Part shown: piece after piece, positions 47,085-57,119 of the stretch
Layout: each line of letters begins with the position of its first letter
Position numbering within the stretch: the stretch's first letter is position 1
Source of the DNA: Choristoneura fumiferana
Taxonomy: Eukaryota > Arthropoda > Insecta > Lepidoptera > Tortricidae
DNA length: 64,000 nucleotides
Direction of reading: 5' to 3'
NCBI RefSeq assembly: GCF_025370935.1
Contig: NC_133486.1
Coordinates: 3,988,579 to 4,052,578 of the forward strand
Position numbers and translations under genes: made by a program
The notes under the pieces: model-generated
The model's input: the letters and a program-made list of their open reading frames with translations, nothing else
Told to the model about the DNA's origin: nothing
The model's database searches: none

Positions 47085-47616
47085 GTAAATAATATTTGGT
47101 TGACAGTTCAGCTAAGTGGCACTTCAGTCAGTACCTACCAGACGACGCTAATGTTCTCGTATTACAATTGTGAGGATTAAAGAATGAGGATCGACTAACA
47201 AGACTTGCCACATGATGCCACGTTAAGCAACTACATATATAAATAAGTAAGTATAAGGGTGGCCCACGGCTAAGCCACATGAAGGGAAAGTGTCTCAAAT
47301 ATTATAGATAAAAAAAAAATGAAACAAAACTTCATGTTGACTTTAAAAATAATTTATCTGCATTCCTGTGTTTAAGCGGGAAACGATCTCACCAAATGAT
47401 AAAAACCGATTTAAAATGTTGTGTTTAATTTTTAAAAATACAATCTCCTCTTTGTGTTGTTTTTTTTAATCTAGTTTTTTAAATCTACTTTGAAAAATCG
47501 ATGCATTTATACATCGCAAAATTCGCAATGATAAAATGATAGAAAAACCCTAGTCCTTCTATCGTCTAGTAAAATATTTAGAATACGAGTAATAATAAGG
47601 AAGCGTGGCAGAGGAA
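47085..47616. other. intergenic, nothing recognised
   Basis: AT-rich spacer between the Lep1-like element and the nested hAT/Harbinger MITEs. Confidence 0.5.
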
Positions 47617-47624
47617 AGTGTTGG

Positions 47625-48183
47625 CAGTAGCGGCTTTAGGCACTTGTCTCACCGCCAGCGAGGAAACGATTGGCTATCGACTATTTTCTCGCTCAAGAAA
47701 CGAACAAAAGATATAAGATCCTGTGTGAGTAAAAGAGACACATATATTAATAGTTGATCGCTGGCTGTTCACACTGTCGGCGAGAACTCGCTCTTACATC
47801 TTTTGTCGCAGCGACAAGAGCTATAAAACTCGCTGAGCTATAGATACTCGCTCAGCGATGTCAGCTTGGCGGCCGCCCCGCACGAGCGAGTCGAGTGGAG
47901 CGAGTAATCGCCCGTCGCACGCGAACACTCGCTTACAGCCGAGCGACAAAACTACTCTCGCTTCTCGCTGCTCGCCCACTCGTTTCTAGTTACTCGCTCT
48001 ACTCGCTTCTCGCTCATCGTCGGCGGTGGGACAAGTGCCTTAGGGTAGGGCGCGGTGGGGCGACCGCCCAGGGCGCTGGACTTAAAGGGGCGCCAGAAGC
48101 CTATACCTTCTAGAAAATTCCCAAAATTTGGGGGCGCCGTGGAAATCTCGCCCAGAGCGCTGGAAGTGCTAAAACCGGCACTG
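47625..48183. mobile_element. hAT-like MITE containing a nested Harbinger-like MITE
   Basis: Outer ends are CAGTAGCGGCTTTA and, in reverse, CAGTGCCGGTTTTA. The flanking 8-bp duplication is AGTGTTGG (47617-47624) / AGTGTAGG (48184-48191), one mismatch. An 8-bp TSD and CAG/CTG termini are hAT hallmarks. The inner element (47639-48039) is listed separately. What remains of the outer element, 48043-48183, is GC-rich (GGGCGCGGTGGGGCGACCGC). Confidence 0.75.
47639..48039. mobile_element. PIF/Harbinger-like MITE with TTA duplication
   Basis: Terminal repeats GGCACTTGTCTCACCGCC and, in reverse, GGCACTTGTCCCACCGCC (one mismatch), flanked by TTA on both sides (47636-47638, 48040-48042). A 3-bp TWA duplication and GG...TGT-like ends fit PIF/Harbinger. 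The interior is unusually rich in ACTCGCT/GAGCGAG words. No ORF of substance. Confidence 0.75.
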
Positions 48184-48191
48184 AGTGTAGG

Positions 48192-48693
48192 CCTTTCGCC
48201 CGCAGTGGGACGTTATTCTTCGGGTTACATCGGTCACATAAAAAAAAACACGAATCAATCGAATGTATGACTATCTTTACAGTGGAGGTTTCCATTATTC
48301 CGTAGGTATTGATAACTATCAGCAACTGAACATGTGAAAAGGTCATAAAAGTACGGATTTTCTTGTCACGCCATTTTTAATCTATCTATAACGTAATAAA
48401 GCGGAAAATTTCGAGGTAATTTCCGATGAATGAAGCAATGACAGAAAAAAAATGTCCGAATGAAAGGCGTCTTTGTCTGCTAAACTAGAACGATTAATCT
48501 TGCGAGAAATACTATAAATCACGTTTATTCTACTAACTAGATAGAAACTAGTAGAAAAAAAAACTGATCCACTTATTAGGAAATGGTTATACCCATTGTG
48601 TAAGTAAATTGAAATCCATAAACAACTGTTATAATTTCGTGGTCCAATTCTTTAAGTATCTTTATAATTATGATTTCCCATCTACCTATGAAG
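48192..48693. other. intergenic, nothing recognised
   Basis: AT-rich, with no gene or repeat placed. Confidence 0.5.
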
Positions 48694-48967
48694 GAAGCCG
48701 TGGTGGCCTAGTGGTTTGACCTATCGCCTCTCAAGCAGAGGGTCAAAATTCATGTGCGGAATTACATTTGAAATTTACCACGAGCTTTGCGGTGAAGGAA
48801 AACATCGTGAGGAAACCTGCACAAACCTGCGAAGCGATTCAATGGTGCGTGTGAAGTTCCCAATCCGCACTGGGCCCGCGTGGGAACTATGGCCCAAGCC
48901 CTCTTGTTCTGAGAGGAGGCCTGGCCCAGCAGTGGGACGTATATAGCTGGGATGATGATGATGATAA
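48694..48967 (+). mobile_element. tRNA-derived SINE, nearly full length, B box deleted
   Basis: GAAGCCGTGGTGGCCTAGTG (A box) and the body GTGCGGAATTACATTTGAAA, ending CAGCAGTGGGACGTATATAG then CTGGGATGATGATGATG. Relative to 50619-50917 about 45 bp, including the B box, are missing after CAGAGGGTC, so this copy should not be transcribable by pol III. Confidence 0.85.
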
Positions 48968-49134
48968 TCTATACTGGTAGGTGGACCTATAATTAATTAA
49001 TAATTATAATATTGATATTCTTAGCAGATATCATTAAACAAAATAACTTCCTTTCCGTGCCTCGAATGGACGTGTCTTTCAGTTCCAGTTATTATTTGGA
49101 CATACTCGTACATAGGTAGTCACCAGCACCAATT

Positions 49135-49384
49135 TTTGCAGGTGGTAGGACCTTGTGCTAGGTCCTCCCGGATTGCTACCACCATCTTGCTCGCTAATCC
49201 TGCCGTGAAGCAGCAGTGCTTGCACTGTTGTGTTTCGGCGTGGAGAGTAAGACAGCCGGTGAAATTACTGGCACTTGAGGTATACCATCATAGGCCTCTA
49301 GGTTGGCAACGCACCTGCAACATCTGATCTCTTACCATCAGGAGACCCACTTGCTCGTTTGCCATCCAGTCGAATAAAAAAAAA
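49135..49384 (+). mobile_element. poly-A SINE-like retroelement, copy 3
   Basis: Full 5' start (TTTTGCAGGTGGTAGGACC), with about 25 bp lost near CACCTGCAACATCTGATCTC relative to the others, and a poly(A) end. Confidence 0.8.
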
Positions 49385-49439
49385 GTACAGAAAACAAAAT
49401 ATTATTCTTCTAAATCAACCAATTTTGACTTAAGCAACA

Positions 49440-49805
49440 ATATATTCTTCTCGGGATCACATGTTGAGAAACTATTTTTGGTAAGTGATTTTTAGACTGT
49501 TCTACGTTTTCACCAAAAACCCTTAAAAATCGCAAAATATTGATCCCATAAGTATGGGTATGGTCTCATTCGATTCAGCGTAAAAAAATACATAGAAAAT
49601 GACACCTCACTAGCCTAGTTTGTAAAATTTGCATTTTTTAAGCGTTGCCCCCTGCCCATACCCCCTGGGAGGGGGTAGAACGTCTAAATATTGGTAGGAC
49701 TCAGCAGATCCTCATTTCTAGTGCCAAGATAAAGTTATAAACAAAGTTCCATTGATGTACGTATTTTGCCGCCAAAATATACTATTTTTCCTGTGCTATA
49801 TGTCC
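49440..49805. mobile_element. half copy of the 46015-46750 element
   Basis: GGTATGGTCTCATTCGATTC, GGGAGGGGGTAGAACGTC, AGATCCTCATTTCTAGTGCC and CCTGTGCTA match 46610-46865. The left arm is absent. It follows the poly-A SINE copy at 49135-49384. Confidence 0.7.
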
Positions 49806-50462
49806 TTTCATGTATTTTCTGAATATCTTTCAGATAATCTGACCGCTGAATTTTTGAAAAAAGAGTCAAGCCAATATAAAGCATAAATATAAAATTAAAA
49901 AACGAGGTAGTAGGACTAATAGGTATGTTTTGGCTTAATGGGATACTTAAATCGTTAATTGGGTTCGTTAAAAAAATCCACGGTCATTGATGTAATGACG
50001 CAGCGCGTGCGCGCGTCATACTTTACAAAGCTATCAAATGTACGCTCTCCTGTAATTTTGCTGTAGCGTAAATGAAGCGTAAACATTTCCTTAACGTAAC
50101 TGTGGTGCGTTACGACTTGATAAATTGCCGTAACCGTGGACTTACGTCGTTTTACGATAAACATTATAAATAATTGAATGCGTTGCTCGTGAAAATTGTA
50201 ATAGCGATCGAAATCGACGAAACGACGTATCATAATCAATTTACCTAATGCATAGAAATCCTGCATCCGGCGGGCTTGATCGCGCTGGCGGTTCAAGAAG
50301 AACACCGGACTTGACATCCACCGAGGCCTAGCCTCAACAACAGGGACCCGGCCATATTTGTGGTCGGCGCATGACGCCGCTGAGGGGGGCAACCGCCCCG
50401 AACAGCATCCCCGCCCCCCTGCTCCGCAGGGGGCCGAGATGATACCACGAGGAGAAATCCTA
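49806..50462. other. intergenic with an unassigned GC-rich patch
   Basis: 50268-50440 is sharply GC-richer than its surroundings (for example CCCCGCCCCCCTGCTCCGCA). On the minus strand it keeps a frame open (VVEARPRWMSSPVFFLNRQR) that runs into AT-rich sequence near 50240. It could be a retroelement end or an old exon. I do not recognise it. Confidence 0.4.
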
Positions 50463-50618
50463 CTTACGAGTATATTATAAATGCGAAAGTTTGTGTGTGT
50501 GTATGTTTGTTACTCCTTCACGCTGAAACGGTTGGACGGATTTAGTTGAAATTTGGTATGTAGATAGCTGGACATCTGGAATAACATAGGCTACTTTTTA
50601 TCCCGATATTCCCACGGA
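50463..50618 (+). mobile_element. Helitron-like repeat 'GCAAAAGCTAGT', cut by SINE
   Basis: AGTATATTATAAATGCGAAA, GTTTGTTACTCCTTCACGCT, GATAGCTGGACATCTGGAAT and CTTTTTATCCCGATATTCCC, then the SINE at 50619. The 3' end is missing. Confidence 0.65.
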
Positions 50619-50917
50619 AGAAGCCGTGGTGGCCTAGTGGTTTGACCTATCGCCTCTCAAACAGAGGATCATGGGTTCAAATCCCGGCTCGCACCTCTGA
50701 GTTTTTCGAAATTCATGTGCGGAATTACATTTGAAATTTACCACGAGCTTTGCGGTGAAGGAAAACATCGTGAGGCACAAACCTGCGAAGCAATTCAATG
50801 GTGCGTGCGAAGTTCCCAATCCGCACTGGGCCCGCGTGGGAACTATGGCCCAAGCCCTCTTGTTCTGAGAGGAGGCCTGTGCCCAGCAGTGGGACGTATA
50901 TAGGCTGGGATGATGAG
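50619..50917 (+). mobile_element. tRNA-derived SINE, full-length reference copy
   Basis: Best-preserved copy. The A-box region is TGGCCTAGTGGTTTGACC at 50631 and the B box GGGTTCAAATCCC at 50673-50685. The body includes CGAGCTTTGCGGTGAAGGAA and the 3' end is GCCCAGCAGTGGGACGTATA then TAGGCTGGGATGATGAGG. It is inserted in a Helitron-like repeat (50463-50618). It is not a working tRNA gene, because no acceptor pairing or cloverleaf is retained. Confidence 0.9.
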
Positions 50918-51092
50918 GTGCAGGTAAACGCAGCCGGTTTGATTTGTCGCATACCACGGGCAACTTCGCTCGCAATGCTTGTTACGCAACGGGAAACTAT
51001 CAGATGAGGTCAGACAACTCGCGAATCGCGGTGAGTCACAATTCCGAAAACTGATTTCGACTGGCGCACGTGACATGCTCATCACGTAGCAG

Positions 51093-51222
51093 CAGGACTA
51101 CTACGAAACTCGAAACTCGAAGTTCGTGTCGTGCGGTCCCTCTGACACTTACGCTATTCAATACGAGAGCGAGAGGGACGGTACGATACGAACTTCGAGT
51201 TTCGAGTTTCGTAGTAGCCCTG
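51093..51222. mobile_element. hairpin MITE, family 'CAGGGCTACTACG', copy 5
   Basis: About 130 bp, CAGGACTACTACGAAACTCG to CGAGTTTCGTAGTAGCCCTG. It is nearly identical to copy 2, except for one change in the left terminus. Confidence 0.85.
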
Positions 51223-51450
51223 CAGCTGCGCTATTTGCTTGTTGCATTGTAACCAGTGATGCGATTTGGTTGCACGCAGAGGGATGTCAGCTTTTTTTTA
51301 ATATACTAAGACCAAGGGCGGATCCAGCTTTATAGCCAAAGAGGGGGTGGTCACATGATCAAATTCTAGTCATAATCATTTTATGTATGTATGTATGGTC
51401 TTTATTGTACAAAATAAGTAAACAAACACAATTGACAAACAATGCGATAT

Positions 51451-51572
51451 GTACAGTCAAGGGCAAAGATATCGACACGGCCAAAGTTGCAAAAATATGT
51501 ATACACGGCCTTAATGTTAAGTGCATATTTTTGTAACTTTGGCCGTGTCGATATCTTTGCCCTCGACTGTAC
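51451..51572. mobile_element. hairpin MITE 'GTACAGTCAAGGGCAAAGAT'
   Basis: GTACAGTCAAGGGCAAAGAT and ATCTTTGCCCTCGACTGTAC ends. ATCGACACGGCCAAAGTT pairs with AACTTTGGCCGTGTCGAT. A related but non-palindromic piece is at 16551-16620. Confidence 0.85.
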
Positions 51573-51941
51573 AAAGGCGAACTTATATCGCAGGAATACA
51601 AAAATTATAATGATGATAATTTAAATTTAAAGTTCTGTAGCTATATCCTAAGAGACTCCTTCTAGGTTGCTGAAGACTTTAGACAGCAAGGGCCCAGGGG
51701 GGTCATTACCCAAGATTATAAGACAATGACAAATGACAAGCCATAAGGTAACACCACTAGATGTCACGGCTAGTAGTTTTCGGCTGTAACCTGTAACTTA
51801 CGCCTCTTAAATTTCCAGTCTGCCGATTATAAAAAAACTCTACCACTGTGACGACTTTTGACCCTGACATATGACACTGACATCCGCCCATGACATGGTT
51901 GAAGGACTTATTGTTTTAACTAACGTTAGGTAGGTACTACT

Positions 51942-52053
51942 CCGTATAGCCTAACGTTTCTGACGCTCGCGATCGCAATCAAATGACAGATTTCTCATAC
52001 AAAAACTGTCATTTGATAGCGATCACGAACGTCAGTAACGTTAGGCAATACGG
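51942..52053. mobile_element. hairpin MITE
   Basis: CCGTATAGCCTAACGTTTCT at the left and AACGTTAGGCAATACGG at the right. ATCAAATGACAG pairs with CTGTCATTTGAT. Confidence 0.8.
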
Positions 52054-52059
52054 CTTCAG

Positions 52060-52260
52060 GTCATCCGTCCATCTCGTTGGTGGACGTCCTGCGCTGCGCT
52101 AGCCGATCCGCATTCTTCACTCGAGAACTTTTCGGCCCCAACGCGGCTATCTTCTCCGCGTGCTATATGTCAACGATGTAAGCCGCTCCCAACCAAAGCA
52201 ACTGGAGGTCTATGTCCAACAGTGGACGTCCTATGGCTGAGATGATGATGATGATGATGA
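52060..52260 (+). mobile_element. RTE-like LINE 3' tail remnant
   Basis: CATCTCGTTGGTGGACGTCC, AGCCGCTCCCAACCAAAGCA, ACTGGAGGTCTATGTCCAAC, AGTGGACGTCCTATGGCTGA and then (GATGAT)n to 52260. An internal deletion is apparent relative to 4869-5160. It directly follows the hairpin MITE at 51942-52053. Confidence 0.7.
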
Positions 52261-52267
52261 GGTACTT

Positions 52268-52380
52268 TAATAAAGTATATTTTTTTATGTAAAAGCAGAC
52301 AAAAGAGCATACGGTTCACCTGATGTTAAGGGACTACCGTCGCCCATAGACATTTGCAACACCATCAGCACATTTAAAGC
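52268..52380 (-). mobile_element. LINE 3' end fragment
   Basis: GCATACGGTTCACCTGATGT, TAAGGGACTACCGTCGCCCA and TAGACATTTGCAACACCATC are the reverse of a common lepidopteran LINE terminus. It is truncated at about 52380. Confidence 0.55.
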
Positions 52381-53344
52381 ATTTCCGCTTTAAACAGAAC
52401 TATTTCCTTGAAAAAGGTAGGTCTCTACCTACGTTTTTCAAGGATCGATGAATAATGGCATGACATTTATAACAACTACAACAGGAATAAGAACAAAGTT
52501 GATTAACCCGCTACTCGCTAGTTGGGACGAATCGACCTATAAATAATCAAAGATCATAGCACTATAATCATGTCGTAGTTGTAGTTAGGTCTCTTTTAAG
52601 CCAATCCCTAACTGCTGCGTATAAACAGTCTAGAAGCGCGGTCAATGCACTTTGCAGACGTTCGAGGAGACTGAAAATTACAATATGCAAATTCGATTCG
52701 TTAGCAATGTCAGGATACTTGGTAAGTGTTGCCATCTTGCTTGGCATTTGCTCTGTTGTGTGTGATTTGCTCTGTTACTGTTGTTGTGCTGCCAGCTTTG
52801 ATTTGCCTCCTTGAGAGGTGGTTGGGCTGTAATGTAAGTAGGTAACACACACGAGCTCAATAATCTAACAGTTACTATAATACCATCAGCAGATATATTT
52901 TTTCTTTACTTTATGATTTATCAGAAATAATGAAATAAAACAAAACTTCGAAGATTCTGATTTGTTTTTTCTTTTGATGCCTGATTCATTTACTTATGAC
53001 AATATTTTCTTCGAAATTGCTAATTTCTTTTCAACAGGAGCTTGAAATTAGGTTACTATAGTGACGTGACCATAGCCGTAACATTATAACTACAAAATAC
53101 AAGGTGTTAAAAAATCCTGTACGATAATTTAACCCACATTAAGGATATTGATCAGATTGTATTGTATTGTATTGTAAGTGAAGAAACATTGAAATTCTAA
53201 ATTTACAAAAAAACGTTTTTTAAGTATGTAGGTAAAATAAATATTTTTCCACTCGTATTGTATTAGTAATCAGCAGTTTTAATGTGAGTCTAAATTATCG
53301 TGCCTACAGATTTTTTAACACCGTATACCTACCTAATATACAAT
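52381..53344. other. intergenic, nothing recognised
   Basis: No gene signal. Contains a short ATTGT repeat (TTGTATTGTATTGTATTGTA at 53158). Confidence 0.5.
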
Positions 53345-53470
53345 AATACGTACTAGCTTTTGCCGACAACTTATGGGCACTTACACCTTCCCAGGATATA
53401 AAGTAAACCATAATTGTATTATTAATCTAAGATAGCTTTCCATTATTAGTACGTTTTTAAATCGGTTTCG
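53345..53470 (-). mobile_element. Helitron-like repeat, old copy
   Basis: TACTAGCTTTTGCCGACAAC, CCCAGGATATAAAGTAAACC and TTTAAATCGGTTTCGATTCC. It is degraded. Confidence 0.4.
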
Positions 53471-53533
53471 ATTCCCCGACATATACAAACACTAAGATTA
53501 CCTTTTCACTATAAAATATAGATACATAAGTAA

Positions 53534-53811
53534 GTTTGCAGGTAGGACCTTGTGCAAGGTCCGCCCGGATTGCTACCACCATCTTGCTCGCTAATCCTGC
53601 CGTGGAGCAGTGCTTGCACTGTTGTGTTTCGGCGTGGAGAGTAAGACAGCCAGTGAAATTACTGGCACGTGAGGTATCCCATCTTAGGCCTCTAGGTTGG
53701 CAACGCGTCTGCAATACCCCTGGTGTTGCAGATGTTTATGGGCGGTGGTGATCTCTTACCACCAGGAGACCCACTTGCTCGTTTGCCATCCAGTCGAATA
53801 AAAAAAAAAGT
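53534..53811 (+). mobile_element. poly-A SINE-like retroelement, copy 4
   Basis: GTTTGCAGGTAGGACCTTGT to CCATCCAGTCGAAT plus poly(A), with small deletions near both the start and CCGTGGAGCAG. Confidence 0.8.
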
Positions 53812-54122
53812 CATACTATGTGTATGTATGTATTTATATATTTCATCCTCATTTCATCTCTTTTCTGACAGTGCATAATATTAATTATTACTCTACCTGT
53901 CTTCATGCACCCACATCTAACTACGGAGCCCGGGTACGAACCCACTGTCCTCTGCTTGAGATCTCTTGGTCAGATCACTAATCTTTCGGATTTTTAATCC
54001 TACGCTACGGATAAAGACAGAAAGAAAAAAAAGTAGGTATGTTAATAATTTTCTTGAACTTCATACTCTATTCTTAAACGGAAAGAGCATGTTTCCATGA
54101 CACCGTGAAAATACAAGCAGTA

Positions 54123-54449
54123 CACTACCATGAGTTTACAGTGACCGTACTCGATAGCGACGGCGTAAATTATTTGTAGAGGCGCTGTGCCCTTATTAGT
54201 GTAAGTTTTCGGTACAAAATACGTGTCGATCGCGTTCGCGTTAAAATCTCAATTTGTATGGAAAAACGAACATCGCAAACGTTCCGCTAGAGGCGCTGTT
54301 CGTGTTTGCATACAAATTGAGATTTTAACGCGAACGCGATTAGACGTATTTTGTAACCGAAAACTTACACTAAGGGCACTGTACAATTCTCCATACAAAT
54401 AATTTACGCCGTCGCTATCGAGTACGGTCACTGTAAACTCATGGTAGTG
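54123..54449. mobile_element. long palindromic MITE, 327 bp
   Basis: CACTACCATGAGTTTACAGT / ACTGTAAACTCATGGTAGTG ends. Arms run almost the full length, including ACGGCGTAAATTATTTG and ACGCGAACGCGAT. It shows one of the best-preserved long arms in the window. Confidence 0.85.
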
Positions 54450-54602
54450 GTTCATGCAGTCCCAACATTCTATTCCTATCGTTTTAAAAATAATCCGATT
54501 CCAAAGAGTCCCACAGTGTGTTTGTTCTCTAGAAGTGCAATAGGTTCTTCAGCTGCGGTTCTATTTTCAATTCGCGGCAAATGTCATGCGGTCACCTATT
54601 AT

Positions 54603-54826
54603 CAGTGGCGTAGCTACCAAGGGGCTAGGCGGGGCAGTGCCCCGGGGCCCTCAAGCTCAGGGGGCCCTCGAAATTCTGCTTTATAGCTGATGATAAAGTT
54701 GCTTAGCATTTTTAAAGTATTTGTATATATAATGATTTTACTTCAAAAAACCTTACCAGTTTTGATAGCAGTAGGCCCCATTTTTTTATTTGCCCCAGGG
54801 CCCTAGGTTACCTAGCTACGCCACTG
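54603..54826. mobile_element. hAT-like MITE with exact 8-bp TSD
   Basis: CAGTGGCGTAGCTACCAAGG at the left and CCTAGCTACGCCACTG at the right. The perfect duplication CCTATTAT is at 54595-54602 and 54827-54834. GC-rich shoulders (CAGTGCCCCGGGGCCCTC; CCCCAGGGCCCTAGG) surround an AT-rich core, and there is no transposase. An intact TSD suggests a fairly recent insertion. Confidence 0.9.
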
Positions 54827-54967
54827 CCTATTATCTTACAGTTTAGTTAGGGTTACCTTCTATCGACCGACTACCAACCGACTTCAAAAAAGGAGGAGGT
54901 TCTCAATTCGACTGTATGTTTTTCACCATCGATTAGTAATATTTTCAGAGACGCTAATCGGGCTTGA

Positions 54968-55172
54968 AATGACGTTTGAAATTTACCTGCACAAACCTGT
55001 GAAGTAGTTCACACCATTGAATTACTTCGCAGGTTTGTACAAGTTTCCTCACGATGCTCGTAATCCACACTGGGCCGGCGTGGGAACTCTGGCCCAAGCC
55101 TTCTCATTCTGAGAGGAGGCCTGTGCCCAGCGGTGGGACGTGTATACGCTGGGATAATGATGATGATGAATC
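54968..55172 (+). mobile_element. rearranged tRNA-derived SINE with internal inverted segment
   Basis: Starts in the SINE body (TGACGTTTGAAATTTACC). The segment GCACAAACCTGTGAAGTAGT is followed by an inverted copy (ACTTCGCAGGTTTGTACA), so about 25 bp form a hairpin around TTCACACCATTGAA. The normal 3' end CCCAGCGGTGGGACGTGTAT with (GAT)n follows. Template switching during insertion would explain it. Confidence 0.7.
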
Positions 55173-55227
55173 GGGCTTGCATTGCTGCGTACAGAACTTA
55201 TAATGACTGTAAGGATTTTTGTATGAA

Positions 55228-55794
55228 TTTCGAATTGTGTACGGAATTCCAAGTTTAGGTATATTTTATACCTTAGGCTGCTATTTATTCTTAAACTACT
55301 TACTTACTAATAATTCTCAAGCAATCTTAGCCTTTATAATTTTTCTTGTAAATTTGATACACTTAACTAATACTTTGATATACTTTAATTTGGTAGTACC
55401 ATCCAGATTTTTTTTTAATTTTTCCATTCAAGAGTTTATATTTTAGAGGATGGAGCTCATCGTCCCAGCACTAACGTATACGTCGCACTGATCATGGAAT
55501 CATAAATCGTCGTCAAACCCCTCATTGGTTTGGGCCTATCCAACGATACCCCACACGATAGGGTTAGCCGAGAAAAAAAAATCACCCCACAATTACGCTA
55601 TGGCAGGTGTACCTACCTACACTAAATGTTTTTTTTGTGTTTTTTTAAATTACCACTGTCTGCGTGACTGATATGTATATTCATGTCAAAGGTACAGCTT
55701 TCTTTAACGAACGGTCCTCTGAGCTTTGAGACAGACAGATAGATCAAGACATGGCGGAACTATAAGGGTTCCTAGTTGCACGGAACCCTAAAAA
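55228..55794 (+). mobile_element. dispersed repeat R1, 5'-truncated copy
   Basis: Starts within R1 (GTGTACGGAATTCCAAGTTT). It has GAGAAAAAAAAATCACCCCA and GACATGGCGGAACTATAAGG and ends CACGGAACCCTAAAAA. It is more diverged than the other copies. Confidence 0.65.
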
Positions 55795-55825
55795 CTGTTA
55801 AGATCATGAATGGAAAATCGTCGTG

Positions 55826-56056
55826 CAAACCCCAATGAACGATACTCAACACGTATCTACCCGAGAAAAAAAAATCACCCCCACAAATCTGTACCTACTT
55901 AACAAAAAAATTTTTTGTTTTTTCTGCTAAAGCAATTTGCATGACTGATATGTAGGTTCAGTCAATTAACAGGGTCCTCCAGAGTTACAGACAACAGATA
56001 GATGGACAGACATGGCGGAACTATAACCCTAGTTGACTACGGAACCCTAAAAACTG
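55826..56056 (+). mobile_element. dispersed repeat R1, 3' fragment
   Basis: CCCAATGAACGATACTCAAC, GAGAAAAAAAAATCACCCCC, GACAGACATGGCGGAACTAT and GACTACGGAACCCTAAAAAC. It lies directly behind another copy in the same direction, as in a short tandem array. Confidence 0.6.
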
Positions 56057-56097
56057 TTAAGATTTTGCAAATTAGTGGTAAACCCGAATCACCGACG

Positions 56098-56242
56098 GTT
56101 GGCTTACTTTCTCAACCTCGTATCTACCCGAATTGTATACCTACAACAAAATCAACACTATCATACTTAACAAAAAAATATGATTCTTAATCTGCTAAAG
56201 CAATTTCATATGGCCAGATACGAGGTTGAGAAAGTAAAGGGT
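56098..56242. mobile_element. inverted repeat, probable MITE remnant
   Basis: CTTTCTCAACCTCGTATCTA and AGATACGAGGTTGAGAAAGT flank about 100 bp of AT-rich sequence. It follows the R1 fragment at 55826-56056. Confidence 0.55.
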
Positions 56243-57119
56243 CCTCCAGGTTAACCAAGATAAGTATTGGTCTTCACTTCACCACCACAACCCTGAGCTT
56301 CAATCAAAATAAAATTCGACATTTGCAAATTGGTAGAGCGAAGTCACCTACGGTTGGCACGTGGTCAGATAACGCTGCCGTGAACCGTGCCAACTTCCGT
56401 GTGGCCAACTCTCCTAATTACTGTTTACTAGAAAGGTCACGACGTATTAAATACACTGAAAATGAAAATACAAACGCGTAAAATATGCCGAGTTAAGTAA
56501 ATACCTAATCCTAAAACTTACTAAACTCAGAATTCTGAATGAGGCAAAGAAATAACAGATGAAGTATTAAATTAAACTTAGCCCATTCTTTACCTTACCT
56601 TGTGTATACTTATTCTATGAAGAAAAAAACAACAATCTTTACTGTCAATGCATCTCTTGCATCTTAGAATACCTACATAGCTAGAAATATAAATTTTGGC
56701 AGTGCAAAGTGAGTGCAAATAAAAGATAGCAATGCAAACTCTTTTTGAAATTTCCCGCGTTTTTTTTTCTTCATTTTATGCCCTGGATGGGCGCAATTTT
56801 GAACTAATGTTTTAGAACTGCCAATACATTACATTCACTCATTCATTATGTTCAACTTCAACTTTTTTCGCGCTGTCATCGTTCATCCAACATTACCTCT
56901 CATATTTCGTTTTCTAGATTTTTTTTACCGTACAACGGCAAAAACTACTAGACACTGGCAAAATTGTCTTCCAATGGACAGAGCCATATTTTTTTAAAGA
57001 AACAACAACAACTTTTTTGCTTAATGGCAACTGGTCGCTTTAGCTTAGCAACCATTACTTCATGATATGATAGTAGTCCCCCTGGTAGTCATAGACAATT
57101 TTTTTTTTAAATACCCGAC
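56243..57119. other. intergenic upstream of Bap111
   Basis: No repeat is clearly placed and no ORF of note. It is the likely upstream regulatory region, but no specific site can be supported. Confidence 0.45.

Noticed and set aside
47895..48346. ORFs in the GC-rich nested MITE region
   Set aside because: They cross TSD and element borders and reflect the ACTCGCT-rich MITE interior.
50631..50690. tRNA gene (clear A-box-like and B-box motifs)
   Set aside because: It is the promoter head of a SINE. No acceptor stem or cloverleaf, and the same head recurs in other dispersed copies.
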